From contig OZ253548.1 in assembly GCA_965262595.1 (NCBI GenBank), forward strand, positions 2,418,001 to 2,482,000: 64,000 nucleotides of DNA, in the 5' to 3' direction. The DNA comes from CATQHB01 sp965262595 (GTDB taxonomy: Bacteria > Chloroflexota > Dehalococcoidia > Lucifugimonadales > UBA3495). A program made the position numbers and the translations under genes. How positions within the stretch are numbered: the first letter of the stretch is position 1; every line of letters starts with the position of its first letter. Below, piece by piece: positions 26,778 to 34,845 of this stretch. The notes beneath the pieces were generated by a model. That model was not told the origin of the DNA and did not search any database. It saw nothing but the letters and a program-made list of their open reading frames with translations.

Positions 26778-26807
26778 CGGTAACAACCTCTGCCTGTTAT
26801 GTGCCTG

Positions 26808-27031
26808 TTAGGGTCTGTCGGTTAGGGTCTGTCGGTTAGGGTCTGTCGGTTAGGGTCTGTCGGTTAGGGTCTGTCGGTTAGGGTCTGCCGGTTATGGTTT
26901 GTCGGTTATGGTTTGTCGGTTATGGTTTGTCGGTTAGGGTCTGTCGGTTAGGGTCTGTCGGTTAGGGTCTGTCGGTTAGGGTCTGTCGGTTAGGGTCTGT
27001 CGGTTAGGGTCTGTCGGTTAGGGTCTGTCGG
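26808..27031. repeat. 14-bp tandem array between trpF and trpB, 16 copies
   Basis: The unit TTAGGGTCTGTCGG repeats 16 times without interruption. Copies in the middle (about 26892-26933) vary as TTATGGTTTGTCGG, showing that variants spread inside the array. The last copy contains the stop codon of trpF (27018-27020 on the minus strand), and the first ends about 30 bases before the trpB start, so the array fills the whole trpF-trpB junction. Confidence 0.97.
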
Positions 27032-27947
27032 TTGATTGAACCCCGGTTTCCGGGCTTGCCGATCCGGGAAAGCCGCCGGAGCGGACGTTTTGGATGAAGG
27101 CCAGCATCTTTTCCGGGTCCTTATTCCCGTCGGTCTCGACACCGCTGGAAACGTCCACTCCCCAGGGGCGAGCCTGGGCCACCGCCTGGGCCACATTATC
27201 CGGGGTCAGTCCTCCGGCCAGCAGAAACTCGTAACCATTTTGCGCCATTTGAGCGGCGATTTCCCAGTCAAAACTCTGGCCGGTGCCCCCCTGAAAACCC
27301 TCTACCAGCTTATCCAGGGTTATCCGGCAGCCGGCGGCCCGGTAAGACCGCAGCCGTTCTTCCAGGTCGGCCACGGCTCTCGCTTTATTTTCGGGGGCTT
27401 CGCCCGCCGCCGTCCCGGGAACGTGCAGCACCTTGATTACCTCAACCGGTACTTGGCCCGGCACTTGGCCCGGCGCTTCACCCGTTATCCGGGTTGATAC
27501 CTGGTTCGATGCCATGTTCGATGCCTGGTCAGATACCTGGCCCAATGCTTGAACCTGTACCTGACGGCAATATTCCGGAGACTCCTGGCCGCAAAGCTGC
27601 ACCGCATCCAGCCCGCACGCCCGGATAACCCGGTTCACCTCTTCCAGGGGTTGGTCGGCAAACAGTCCCACCACCCGAGGCCGCCGGACCGGCGCGGCTT
27701 GCCCGACAGATTGCGGCTCGGCCGGCCGGCCGGTAGGTAGGTCGGCCGGTTGATCGACTTGAGAGGCAAGTTGCGAGGCAAGTTGCGGGTTGGATCGCAG
27801 GGCGGATACGATAGCCGCCGCCGCATCCACCGCCAGGCGTCTCCGCCGGTTGGGCACAAATACCAGGCCGATATAGTCTGCGCCGGCAGCGGCGGCCGCC
27901 AGAGCGTCCGCCGGCAGTTGTATTCCACATATTTTTGTCTTGGTCAT
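27018..27947 (-). CDS. trpF: Phosphoribosylanthranilate isomerase with low-complexity inserts
   Basis: 309 aa, about 100 longer than usual. KICGIQ (catalytic C7), ADYIGLVFVPNRRR, VVGLFADQPLEEVNRV, the substrate loop LLAGGLTPDNVAQAV and PWGVDVSSGVE are standard TrpF. Two inserts explain the length: about 60-90 (SQLASQVDQPADLPTG...) and about 140-170 (QVSDQASNMASNQV...QVPGQVPVEV), both repetitive at DNA level. The C-terminal residues STDRP are encoded by the 14-bp array. It catalyses the Amadori step of tryptophan synthesis. Confidence 0.93.
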   Translation of the reverse strand: MTKTKICGIQLPADALAAAAAGADYIGLVFVPNRRRRLAVDAAAAIVSALRSNPQLASQLASQVDQPADLPTGRPAEPQSVGQAAPVRRPRVVGLFADQPLEEVNRVIRACGLDAVQLCGQESPEYCRQVQVQALGQVSDQASNMASNQVSTRITGEAPGQVPGQVPVEVIKVLHVPGTAAGEAPENKARAVADLEERLRSYRAAGCRITLDKLVEGFQGGTGQSFDWEIAAQMAQNGYEFLLAGGLTPDNVAQAVAQARPWGVDVSSGVETDGNKDPEKMLAFIQNVRSGGFPGSASPETGVQSTDRP

Positions 27948-27964
27948 AAGCGGCCGGCTACCAG

Positions 27965-28022
27965 CGGTTAGTTGGGAACGGTTAGTTGGGAACGGTTAAT
28001 TGTGAACGGTTAGTTGGGACGG
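27965..28022. repeat. 14-bp tandem repeat between trpC and trpF
   Basis: Four copies of GGTTAGTTGGGAAC (one variant with AATTGTG). Same unit length as the trpF-trpB array but different sequence. Confidence 0.85.
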
Positions 28023-28039
28023 ATAGCTTGCACGGCCCG

Positions 28040-28846
28040 CTATAAACGGTTGGTAGAAACCGCCGGGGCGGTCAGTTCCCGCACCTTTGCGGCCACGTCC
28101 GGGGCGGTTACCAGGGCCTCGCCCACCAGGACGGCGTTGACGCCCAGCTTCCCCAGCCGCCGCAGGTGTTCCGCGGTGTGGATGCCGCTCTCGCTGACGA
28201 TGACTTTGTCCCGGGGGATATGCGGGGCCAGCCCTTCGGTTACGGCCAGGTCGGTCTTGAAGGTACGCAAGTCCCGGTTGTTGATGCCGACCACCTCGGC
28301 CCCGGCGTCCAGGGCGGTTTGCAATTCCGGCTCGTCGTGGACTTCTACCAGGCAGCGCATCCCCAACTCCCGGCCCAGGCTGAGCAACTCGGCCAGTTGG
28401 GTTGGGGAAAGAATGGCGACAATTAGCAGGAAAGTGTCGGCGCCTATGGCCCGGGCCTCATAGACCTGGTAGGGGTCAAATATGAAGTCCTTGCGCAGCA
28501 CCGGCACCTGCCGCGATGCCTCGGCGGACTTGATACGGGACAGATGCTCCGGCTCGCCCTGAAAGCGGGGATCGGTCAACACCGAGATGGCGGCGGCGCC
28601 GTGGTCGGCATAGGTTTGGGCCAGCCGCACCGGGTCAAAGTCGGGACAGAGCAATCCCCGGGAAGGGGAGGCTTTTTTGACCTCGGCAATCAAACTAACC
28701 GGGCCGCCCCGCAGGGCATCGGCCAAGTCCCGGGGAGCCGGGCGGGCCGCAATTTGCTCTTCCAGGACCGGCAGGGGAGCCAGTACCTTTTGCCGGGCCA
28801 GTTCCCCGCGCTTGGCGGCAACGATTTCATCAAGAATGTTCGGCAT
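28040..28846 (-). CDS. trpC: Indole-3-glycerol phosphate synthase
   Basis: 268 aa, normal length. ILDEIVAAKRGELARQK at the start, SLIAEVKKASPSRGLL, VLRKDFIFDPYQVYEAR, EVVGINNRDLRTFKTDL and VSESGIHTAEHLRRL cover all conserved blocks of the TIM barrel including the catalytic lysines and glutamates. It closes the indole ring in tryptophan synthesis. It lies between trpD (71 bases upstream) and trpF (92 bases downstream). Confidence 0.96.
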   Translation of the reverse strand: MPNILDEIVAAKRGELARQKVLAPLPVLEEQIAARPAPRDLADALRGGPVSLIAEVKKASPSRGLLCPDFDPVRLAQTYADHGAAAISVLTDPRFQGEPEHLSRIKSAEASRQVPVLRKDFIFDPYQVYEARAIGADTFLLIVAILSPTQLAELLSLGRELGMRCLVEVHDEPELQTALDAGAEVVGINNRDLRTFKTDLAVTEGLAPHIPRDKVIVSESGIHTAEHLRRLGKLGVNAVLVGEALVTAPDVAAKVRELTAPAVSTNRL

Positions 28847-28917
28847 ATTCTCTCGCTATAATTTTCGGGGAAGGCTTATCGGATTTTCCCAGCTACGGCA
28901 GGCATTGCGAACCTTCT

Positions 28918-29949
28918 CTAGCCTTCGTCCTTTTTCCGCCCCAAACTCTGGCTCAACCGGATCAGGGCTTCCATACAGGCCAGCGCCCCGCCGTTGTCGA
29001 TCACTTGGGAGGCCAGGGCAATACCCTGACGGAGGGTTTCCACCCGGTCGCCGGCGATTAAGGCCGCCCCGCTGTTGAGCAGCACCACATCCCGAATCGG
29101 CCCTTCCTCGCCCCGGAATAACTCGCGCATGGTGGCGGCGTTCTCCGCCGCCGTGCCGCTCTGCAGGTCATTTACCGAGGCACGGGTCAAACCAATGTCC
29201 GACACGTCAATGGTCCAGTGGCGCACCGTGCCGTCTCGCACCTCCCAGATGGTACTGGCCCCGGCCAGGGTTATCTCGTCCATACCGTCCTCACCGTGGA
29301 CGACCAGAGCATGATGAATATCCAGCAGGCGCAGGGCCTCGGCAGTCTGCTCCCCCAACTTGGGATCGGCCACTCCCAAAAGCATACATTGAGCGCGGGC
29401 CGGGTTGGTCAGCGGCCCCAGGATATTGAACACGGTGCGGATGCCGATTTCCCGGCGAACCGGGCCGGCGTGACGCATCGAGGGATGAAAAGCCGGGGCG
29501 AACATAAACCCGATGCCCACCTGGTTGATACACTGCTCCACCGCCGCCGGGGTCAATTCAATCTCCACTCCCAAAGCCTCCAGCACGTCGGCGGCTCCCG
29601 GGCCACCGGAAGCGGCCCGGTTGCCGTGCTTGGCGACCTTCACGCCGGCGGCCGACGCCACAATCGCCGAGGCGGTGGATATGTTGAAGGTATTTTTGCC
29701 GTCGCCGCCGGTGCCCACAACATCCAGCAGTTTGCCGTTCACCCGCACCGGCAGGGCCTTTTCCCGCATCACCGAGGCCATGCCGGCAATTTCCTGGATG
29801 GTCTCTCCCTTCATCCGCAGAGCAGTCAAAAAGGCTCCCAATTGCGCCGGTGTAGCCTCGCCCTCCATGATTTCCTGCATCACGGCAATAGCTTCCTCCA
29901 TAGTGAGGGACCGACCGGCCACTACCCGGTCAATGGCTTCCCTAATCAT
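28918..29949 (-). CDS. trpD: Anthranilate phosphoribosyltransferase
   Basis: 343 aa from ATG 29949, chosen because GGAGC lies 8-9 bases upstream and the family starts at MIREAIDRVVAGRSLT; an in-frame start at 30057 would add 36 unrelated residues. VVGTGGDGKNTFNISTASAIVAS (PRPP loop), KHGNRAASG, FMFAPAFHPSMRHAGPVRREIG and GEDGMDEITLAG are diagnostic. First gene of the D-C-F-B order. trpE and trpG are not upstream; they must be elsewhere. Confidence 0.95.
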   Translation of the reverse strand: MIREAIDRVVAGRSLTMEEAIAVMQEIMEGEATPAQLGAFLTALRMKGETIQEIAGMASVMREKALPVRVNGKLLDVVGTGGDGKNTFNISTASAIVASAAGVKVAKHGNRAASGGPGAADVLEALGVEIELTPAAVEQCINQVGIGFMFAPAFHPSMRHAGPVRREIGIRTVFNILGPLTNPARAQCMLLGVADPKLGEQTAEALRLLDIHHALVVHGEDGMDEITLAGASTIWEVRDGTVRHWTIDVSDIGLTRASVNDLQSGTAAENAATMRELFRGEEGPIRDVVLLNSGAALIAGDRVETLRQGIALASQVIDNGGALACMEALIRLSQSLGRKKDEG

Positions 29950-30473
29950 TGGGACAGCTCCTTCCAGTTTTACTTCCCCTGATGTTGCGCCTCTCCTATT
30001 ATGGATGGGATGGGTTGCGCTGTAAACAAGGTTGCCGGGCCAGGGCAATCGCCCCATTGACTGCCCCGGATATAATTGAAAATATCTTCAATACTCCTGA
30101 GGACCTAAGCTATGCCCGCATTCGAAAGTTATTGCACCGGCATACTTCCTTCCGCTAACCATGAGCGGTTCTATCAGGATAATCGAAAGACCCGGCGCAA
30201 ATAGGCGCGACTTGATACTTTGGGCATAATTCATACCCATACTGGCTCATTGGTGGATTAAGAATACTCTGAATAAGTCGATAAACTCCAGCGCCTTCAC
30301 TCCGTCGTTCTTGCGAAAGCAAGGAACCTGAAACGTTGTGGGCCGAGGTTCCTGCCTTCGCAGGAACGACGGGTCAGGAACGACGGGTAGGGATAAACAC
30401 CCAGGTCGCGGACTTATTCGGGGGTTCCTTAAGACTCGGCAGCTCGGTATAAAAGTTTATCCGGCGGTGATAT
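29950..30473. other. Intergenic region upstream of trpD, holding a REP remnant and MITE copy C
   Basis: It contains CAGGATAATCGAAAGACCCGG (about 30176, dispersed family) and a MITE-like element from 30257. The trp promoter must lie in 29950-30150; I see no obvious leader peptide or T-box. Confidence 0.5.
30257..30432. repeat. MITE-like element, copy C
   Basis: Left end TTAAGAATACTCTGAATAAG, right end ACTTATTCGGGGGTTCCTTAA: imperfect terminal inverted repeats of about 20 bp around an inner palindrome of AGGTTCCTGCCTTCGCAGGA type. About 175 bp. Confidence 0.78.
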
Positions 30474-31181
30474 ATGCGCGACAAGTTTGCTATACGGGAA
30501 GCAGTCTGGACGGCCCTGGAGCAGGCCCGGGTGGTGCGCTCCAAGAGTGTCCACGACAAGATACCCGACTTTTACGGGGCTGAGGACGCCGCCCGTCAGG
30601 TGTTTGACCTGGAGGTTTGGCGGCAAGCCCGAGTGGTTAAAAGCAACCCGGACAAGGCGCAACGGCTGCTGCGGGAGCGGGCGCTGGAGGAGGGTAAGCT
30701 GCTCTACATGGCCGTCCCCCGGCTGCAACAGGAACAATGCTTCGTGGAGCTGGACCCGTCCGTTCTGAAATGCCCTCCGGCGCAGGCTTCCACCATTAGC
30801 GGGGCCTTTCGCTACGGGCGTCCGGTTTTCGTGCATGAGATGCGGCCGGTGGATTTGGTAATCTCCGGCTCGGTGGCGGTCAACCGGCAGGGAGTGCGCG
30901 TCGGCAAGGGCGGCGGGTACGCCGATCTGGAGTACGGGCTGGCGGCCGCCGCCGGAATTGTCGGCCCGGATACGCCGGTCATCACCACCGTCCACCCATT
31001 GCAGGTTCTGACCGAGCCGATGCCCCGCACCGATCACGATGTGCCGCTGGATTATGCCGTGACCCCGGAAGAGGTCATCCGCTGCGACGGGGGCTGGCCC
31101 CGCCCCACCGGCATCTACTGGGACGACCTGGACGAGGAAAAGATAGCGGCGATTCCGGTGTTGGGGAAGTTGCGGGGTTAG
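30474..31181 (+). CDS. 5-formyltetrahydrofolate cyclo-ligase family protein
   Basis: 235 aa. The region VDLVISGSVAVNRQGVRVGKGGGYADLEYG contains the family's GxGxGYYD-like nucleotide/folate motif, here GKGGGYADLE. YMAVPRL and FVHEMRPVDLV also fit. It is the longer MTHFS-like subgroup (as in MTHFSD), whose members may not have true 5-formyl-THF synthetase activity. Directly downstream of a MITE-like element; no operon partner. Confidence 0.85.
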   Translation: MRDKFAIREAVWTALEQARVVRSKSVHDKIPDFYGAEDAARQVFDLEVWRQARVVKSNPDKAQRLLRERALEEGKLLYMAVPRLQQEQCFVELDPSVLKCPPAQASTISGAFRYGRPVFVHEMRPVDLVISGSVAVNRQGVRVGKGGGYADLEYGLAAAAGIVGPDTPVITTVHPLQVLTEPMPRTDHDVPLDYAVTPEEVIRCDGGWPRPTGIYWDDLDEEKIAAIPVLGKLRG

Positions 31182-31287
31182 GGGCGGGGCGCTGAGGGGC
31201 TAGATACGCCTGGGAGACCAAGGAAATTGCGGGGTGCCAGGGAGAAAAAGAGACAAGGAAGCTAAAAGGCGCTTATTAAAGGAAAGA

Positions 31288-31304
31288 GGCCCTTTTTGTA
31301 ACAA
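31288..31304. repeat. Left copy of a 17-bp direct repeat flanking the second fic gene
   Basis: GGCCCTTTTTGTAACAA; differs at one base from 32616-32632. The two enclose the fic gene and little else (about 1.35 kb). Confidence 0.6.
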
Positions 31305-31351
31305 GGCGCAGTGTTCTAAAAATGTTCTTTAATAACTGAAGGTAGGTTGCC

Positions 31352-32518
31352 TTACAATTCACTATTCAGAATGTCCAAGTACGGTTGGTAAACATAGATT
31401 TTGTTTCGCGGCCTTTGGGTGATTTCTTCCAGTATGCCAAGATTCTGAAAAGTATGCGCCAAGTTATTGGCGCTAACGTAAGAAACATTGAGCATACGCA
31501 TTATTTTAGACACAATAACCACCGGGCTTTGGTAAAGAGCGTCAAGCAAAGTTAAGCCATTTCGCCCCCTGACATTCTGGATAACCAACTGCTGATGCTC
31601 CTCCCGCATTGCGATTATCCGCCGGGCGGTTTCCGTGGCCTCTTGGGATACTTGACCAACGCCTTTCAGGAAGAATTTCAGCCAGCCTTCCCAGTCCCCG
31701 ACGTTGCTTATGGCATGGAGCCGGTCATAGTATTCGCCCTGGTTCCGCTTAAAATAAGCGCTGAGATAAAGCAGGGGACGGGTCAGCGCCTTGTGGTGAC
31801 ATAAAAGAAAAGTAATCAGGAGCCGGCCCAGCCGGCCGTTGCCGTCCAGGAAGGGATGAATCATCTCAAACTGACCGTGGGCCAGACCGCACTTTATTAA
31901 GATTGGCGTTAGAGAATCAGCATTCAGGTAACTCTCCAGGTCACCCATTGCATGAGTCATTTCGTAGGGTGGTGGAGGGACGTAGGTGGCAGTGTTAAGG
32001 CTGCTGCCAGGTGCCCCTATCCAGTTCTGCGACTCCCGGAATTCTCCCGGAGACCTTTCTTGTCCTCGGACGCCCGGCATAAGTATTCCGTGTATTTCCC
32101 GAAACAACCGGTTGCACAGCGGCAACTCCTCCAAGCGAGCTAATCCTGCATTCAAGGCCTTGACGTAATTGAGAGTTTCCAGCACGTCGGCCGGGAGTTG
32201 ACGATGGGCGACGTCGGCTTCATATTCCAGAACTTCCGCCAAAGAGGCTATCGTTCCCTCAATTTGAGAACTCAACACCGCCTCTTTCCGCACGTACATA
32301 TTTACGAAAATATCGGGGTTGGGCACCATATCCGCCGTGCCATCCAGCCGTCCCAGAGATTGGTCGGCGGCGGAAAGCAAAGCCACCAATTCGTCGTCCC
32401 AATGCAACGGCGGATCCGGCGGCAATGGCTTGGGAATGAAAGCCCGGTAACCAGTGGGTTGACGTACGTATTGCCCGATGCGGTGGGGGGATAGTTCGTC
32501 CTGCAACAACTCCACCAA
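31352..32518 (-). CDS. Fic domain protein, class II, with winged-helix C-terminus
   Basis: 388 aa. N-terminal inhibitory motif S83xxxE87G88 (SSQIEG) and active site HPFLDGNGRLGR at 221-232, complete for NMP transfer. FIPKPLPPDPPLHWDDELVALLS is the N-terminal domain common to Fic proteins with a C-terminal winged helix, which is visible at about 325-385 (LLDALYQSPVVIVSKIMRML...). Lower GC than its neighbours and flanked by a near-identical 17-bp repeat, both signs of recent arrival. It differs clearly from the Fic at 12363. Target unknown. Confidence 0.9.
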   Translation of the reverse strand: MVELLQDELSPHRIGQYVRQPTGYRAFIPKPLPPDPPLHWDDELVALLSAADQSLGRLDGTADMVPNPDIFVNMYVRKEAVLSSQIEGTIASLAEVLEYEADVAHRQLPADVLETLNYVKALNAGLARLEELPLCNRLFREIHGILMPGVRGQERSPGEFRESQNWIGAPGSSLNTATYVPPPPYEMTHAMGDLESYLNADSLTPILIKCGLAHGQFEMIHPFLDGNGRLGRLLITFLLCHHKALTRPLLYLSAYFKRNQGEYYDRLHAISNVGDWEGWLKFFLKGVGQVSQEATETARRIIAMREEHQQLVIQNVRGRNGLTLLDALYQSPVVIVSKIMRMLNVSYVSANNLAHTFQNLGILEEITQRPRNKIYVYQPYLDILNSEL

Positions 32519-32615
32519 CCCTTGCCAAGTTAATGCGGATTGGGGCTATGGTATGGGATAGTGATTCCCGGCTGCAAGGTGATATTAGCCAATATTCCGA
32601 TGTTATCACAAAAAG

Positions 32616-32632
32616 GGCCTTTTTTGTAACAA
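32616..32632. repeat. Right copy of the 17-bp direct repeat / palindrome upstream of fic
   Basis: GGCCTTTTTTGTAACAA. It is also the right half of a palindrome (ACAAAAAGGGCCTTTTTTGT, 32608-32627) lying about 90 bases before the fic start, so it could be an operator instead of an insertion scar. Confidence 0.55.
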
Positions 32633-32692
32633 CGGGGGCTGGCCCGTCGCTCCCTGGGGGTCGGGGCTGGGGGTGAGGGGAATGGCCCCGGT

Positions 32693-33745
32693 TTAAGGAC
32701 TCCCCACCTTATCCTCCACCTTCAGCTCCTGCATCAGTTCGGTTATCCGGTTCCAGGTGTCATCCTCAACGTAGATGCCCTCGGCCCGCCGCTTCAACTC
32801 AGTATTGTATTCAATCTCGCCCGGGTAGAGCACCTCGGTGAACCCGGCGGCCGGGGGAGACGTCTTGATAAACTCCACAAACTCCCGCATCTCCCGCTTG
32901 AAGTCGGCCAGCGGGCGGAAGTGTTCCACGTTATAGACCGAGATGAACACTCCGTCGTTGTGCCGGGCCTGGGGGTCAATGCCAAAGCCCAGGCCGGTGA
33001 GCAGCCCGGAGAACATCTCCACCATAAAGGACAGGCCATAACCCTTGTGGCCCTGGTCGGCGCCCACCGGCAGGATGGCGCCGCCGGCGAAATAGTCATT
33101 CGGGTCGGTGGTCGGGTTGCCGTCCTTGTCCACGATCCAGCCCAGGGGCACCGGCTCATTGCGGCTGCGTTGCAGGTTAATCTTGCCCATTGCCACCGCG
33201 CTGGTCGCCATATCCAGCAACACCGGCCCTTCCAGGTCGCTGGGCACGCCAATGGATATGGGGTTGGTGCCCAACCGGCGGGCCAGGCCGCCAAAGGGAG
33301 CGGCGTTCTTGGGGCCGGCTCCGGAATCGGCGGTGACCAGACCAATCATCCCCTCGTTAATCGCCATCGTGGGATAGTCGCCCACCCTTCCGACGTGACT
33401 CTGGTAGTGGATAGTCATCGCGGCCACGCCGTGATCCCTGGCCTTGTCTATTGCCATCCGCATCGCCTTTTCGGTAACCACAAAGCCAAACCCCCAATTG
33501 CCGTTGATGACGGCGGTATTGGGAGTTTCCCGCTCTACCACGAAGGGCGCTCCGGGGACAATGTGACCCCGGTCGATACGGCCGCAATACTCCATAAGCT
33601 GGATGATGCCGTGGGAATCGTGGCCGACCAGATTGGATTTAACCTGGTGAGTAGCTACAATCTCCGCCTCATCCTCCGGCGTTCCCTTGGCAAGGTAAAC
33701 CTGATAGGCAACCTGGTGCAGGTATTGGTGGGGAAAGACAGGCAT
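32693..33745 (-). CDS. Malate/L-lactate dehydrogenase (Ldh_2) family oxidoreductase
   Basis: 350 aa. VKSNLVGHDSHGIIQLMEY, NGNWGFGFVVTEKAM, VTADSGAGPKNAAPFGG, LGTNPISIGVP, LDMATSAVAMGKI and DQGHKGYGLSFMVEMFSG are the hallmarks of the Ldh_2 (type-2 malate/L-sulfolactate/ureidoglycolate dehydrogenase) family, which reduces 2-oxoacids with NAD(P)H. L-sulfolactate dehydrogenase belongs to this family and a ComDE-like pair lies at 46.5 kb, but they are far apart and the substrate cannot be told. Confidence 0.9.
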   Translation of the reverse strand: MPVFPHQYLHQVAYQVYLAKGTPEDEAEIVATHQVKSNLVGHDSHGIIQLMEYCGRIDRGHIVPGAPFVVERETPNTAVINGNWGFGFVVTEKAMRMAIDKARDHGVAAMTIHYQSHVGRVGDYPTMAINEGMIGLVTADSGAGPKNAAPFGGLARRLGTNPISIGVPSDLEGPVLLDMATSAVAMGKINLQRSRNEPVPLGWIVDKDGNPTTDPNDYFAGGAILPVGADQGHKGYGLSFMVEMFSGLLTGLGFGIDPQARHNDGVFISVYNVEHFRPLADFKREMREFVEFIKTSPPAAGFTEVLYPGEIEYNTELKRRAEGIYVEDDTWNRITELMQELKVEDKVGSP

Positions 33746-33872
33746 GGCAAAAACCTCCGTGTCTGTGGGTTGTTAGAAAGCAGTCTATTGGAAGGGGCGG
33801 GAAAAGTCTATTGCCCCGAACTCCACTGCCGGGCCTTTCAAGACAGTTGCTTTTGACCATCAAAGGAAATCC

Positions 33873-33950
33873 GCTCAATTTGAGCTTGTCGAAGGCCCGG
33901 CTTAAATTGAGCGGGGATACACCTGAACCAGGACTTTCGAAAGGCCCCGA
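33873..33950. repeat. Dispersed REP-like repeat in the 33746-34134 gap
   Basis: TTGAGCTTGTCGAAGGCCCGG and an ACCAGGACTTTCGAAAGGCCC tail. The rest of the gap, up to the tRNA genes, holds only a short run of CCAACCATTACTTA repeats (34090-34130). Confidence 0.65.
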
Positions 33951-34134
33951 ACTCCGTTATCCGGTATTTCACCGGGCTTTCGATGCTCCGGCCTTGGGCC
34001 GGAGGGTACTTTCGGGCGCGGGCGTTTGGTTTATCCAGCCGGCCGCCAGCACCTTGTTTGAGCGGGCGCGGCCGTGGTATCCTAGCAATTGCTAACCGTT
34101 ACTTACCAACCATTACTTACCAACCGTTAAACGT

Positions 34135-34209
34135 GCCCCTGTAGCTCAACGGATAGAGTGCTGGCCTCCGGAGCCAGAGATGAGAGTTCGACCCTCTCTG
34201 GGGGTACCA
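34135..34209 (+). tRNA. tRNA-Arg (anticodon CCG)
   Basis: 75 nt cloverleaf: acceptor GCCCCTG / TGGGGGT (with wobble pairs), TA then D stem GCTC...GAGT, anticodon stem CTGGC/GCCAG with loop CTCCGGA, T arm GAGAG-TTCGACC-CTCTC, and encoded ACCA. Reads CGG codons. Confidence 0.93.
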
Positions 34210-34274
34210 CCGCATATTGCGGTTTACCTCTTGCAAACCCGACATACCCCCAAGTACGACTTGCGGGCATAATG

Positions 34275-34349
34275 CGGGGCGTGGCCCAGCGGCAGGGCGC
34301 CTGGTTTGGGACCAGGAGGTCGGCAGTTCGAATCTGCCCGCCCCGACCA
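34275..34349 (+). tRNA. tRNA-Pro (anticodon TGG)
   Basis: 75 nt: acceptor CGGGGCG paired perfectly with CGCCCCG, D stem GCCC...GGGC, anticodon stem CCTGG/CCAGG with loop TTTGGGA, T arm GGCAG-TTCGAAT-CTGCC, encoded ACCA. 65 bases after tRNA-Arg. Confidence 0.95.
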
Positions 34350-34387
34350 TTATTTTTCCCCCACCTTACTCCCCTACTCGCTCTACC

Positions 34388-34783
34388 CTACCCTTGCGCC
34401 GCGTCTCCCGGCACAAATTTCATGGACAGCGAGTTTACGCAGTGGCGGGCGTTGGCTGGAGTGAACCCTTCACCATAGAAGACATGGCCCAGGTGCCCCC
34501 CGCAGTTGGCGCACTCAATCTCGACGCGCATACCGTCCGGGTCCGGCAGCCGGTTGACCGCATCCGGTATTTCCTGGTCAAAAGCCGGCCAGCCGCAATG
34601 AGCGTCGAACTTGTCATCCGACCGGTAAAGCCTGGCGTTACAGCGGCGGCAGAGATATGCCCCTTCCTCGTAAAAGTCGTCATACTCCCCGGTAAAGGGC
34701 CGTTCCGTGCCCTTCATCTCAATGACGTACCGTTCCTCCGACGAAAGCGGGTTATAGCTTTGAGCATCGTTCTGACTAGTCAT
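34388..34783 (-). CDS. msrB: Peptide-methionine (R)-S-oxide reductase
   Basis: 131 aa from ATG 34783, with GGGAGG 8 bases upstream (a TTG at 34789 is too close). Zinc ligands C45/C48 (CRRCNARLY) and C91/C94 (CANCGGHLGHVF), HCGWPAF substrate loop and catalytic C115 in RHCVNSLSMKF. It reduces methionine-R-sulfoxide in proteins using thioredoxin; trxB lies at 62.9 kb. The active site keeps Cys, not Sec, in contrast to the redoxin at 40956. Confidence 0.95.
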   Translation of the reverse strand: MTSQNDAQSYNPLSSEERYVIEMKGTERPFTGEYDDFYEEGAYLCRRCNARLYRSDDKFDAHCGWPAFDQEIPDAVNRLPDPDGMRVEIECANCGGHLGHVFYGEGFTPANARHCVNSLSMKFVPGDAAQG

Positions 34784-34845
34784 ATTCAACCTCCCGGCAA
34801 CAATTTAAGGGTAATCTAAACGTTAACGGCAATATAATCGCCGGC

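Noticed and set aside
26808..27031. CRISPR array
   Set aside because: Repeats are contiguous with no unique spacers and the unit is 14 bp. The same holds for the arrays at 16808, 44763 and 45285.
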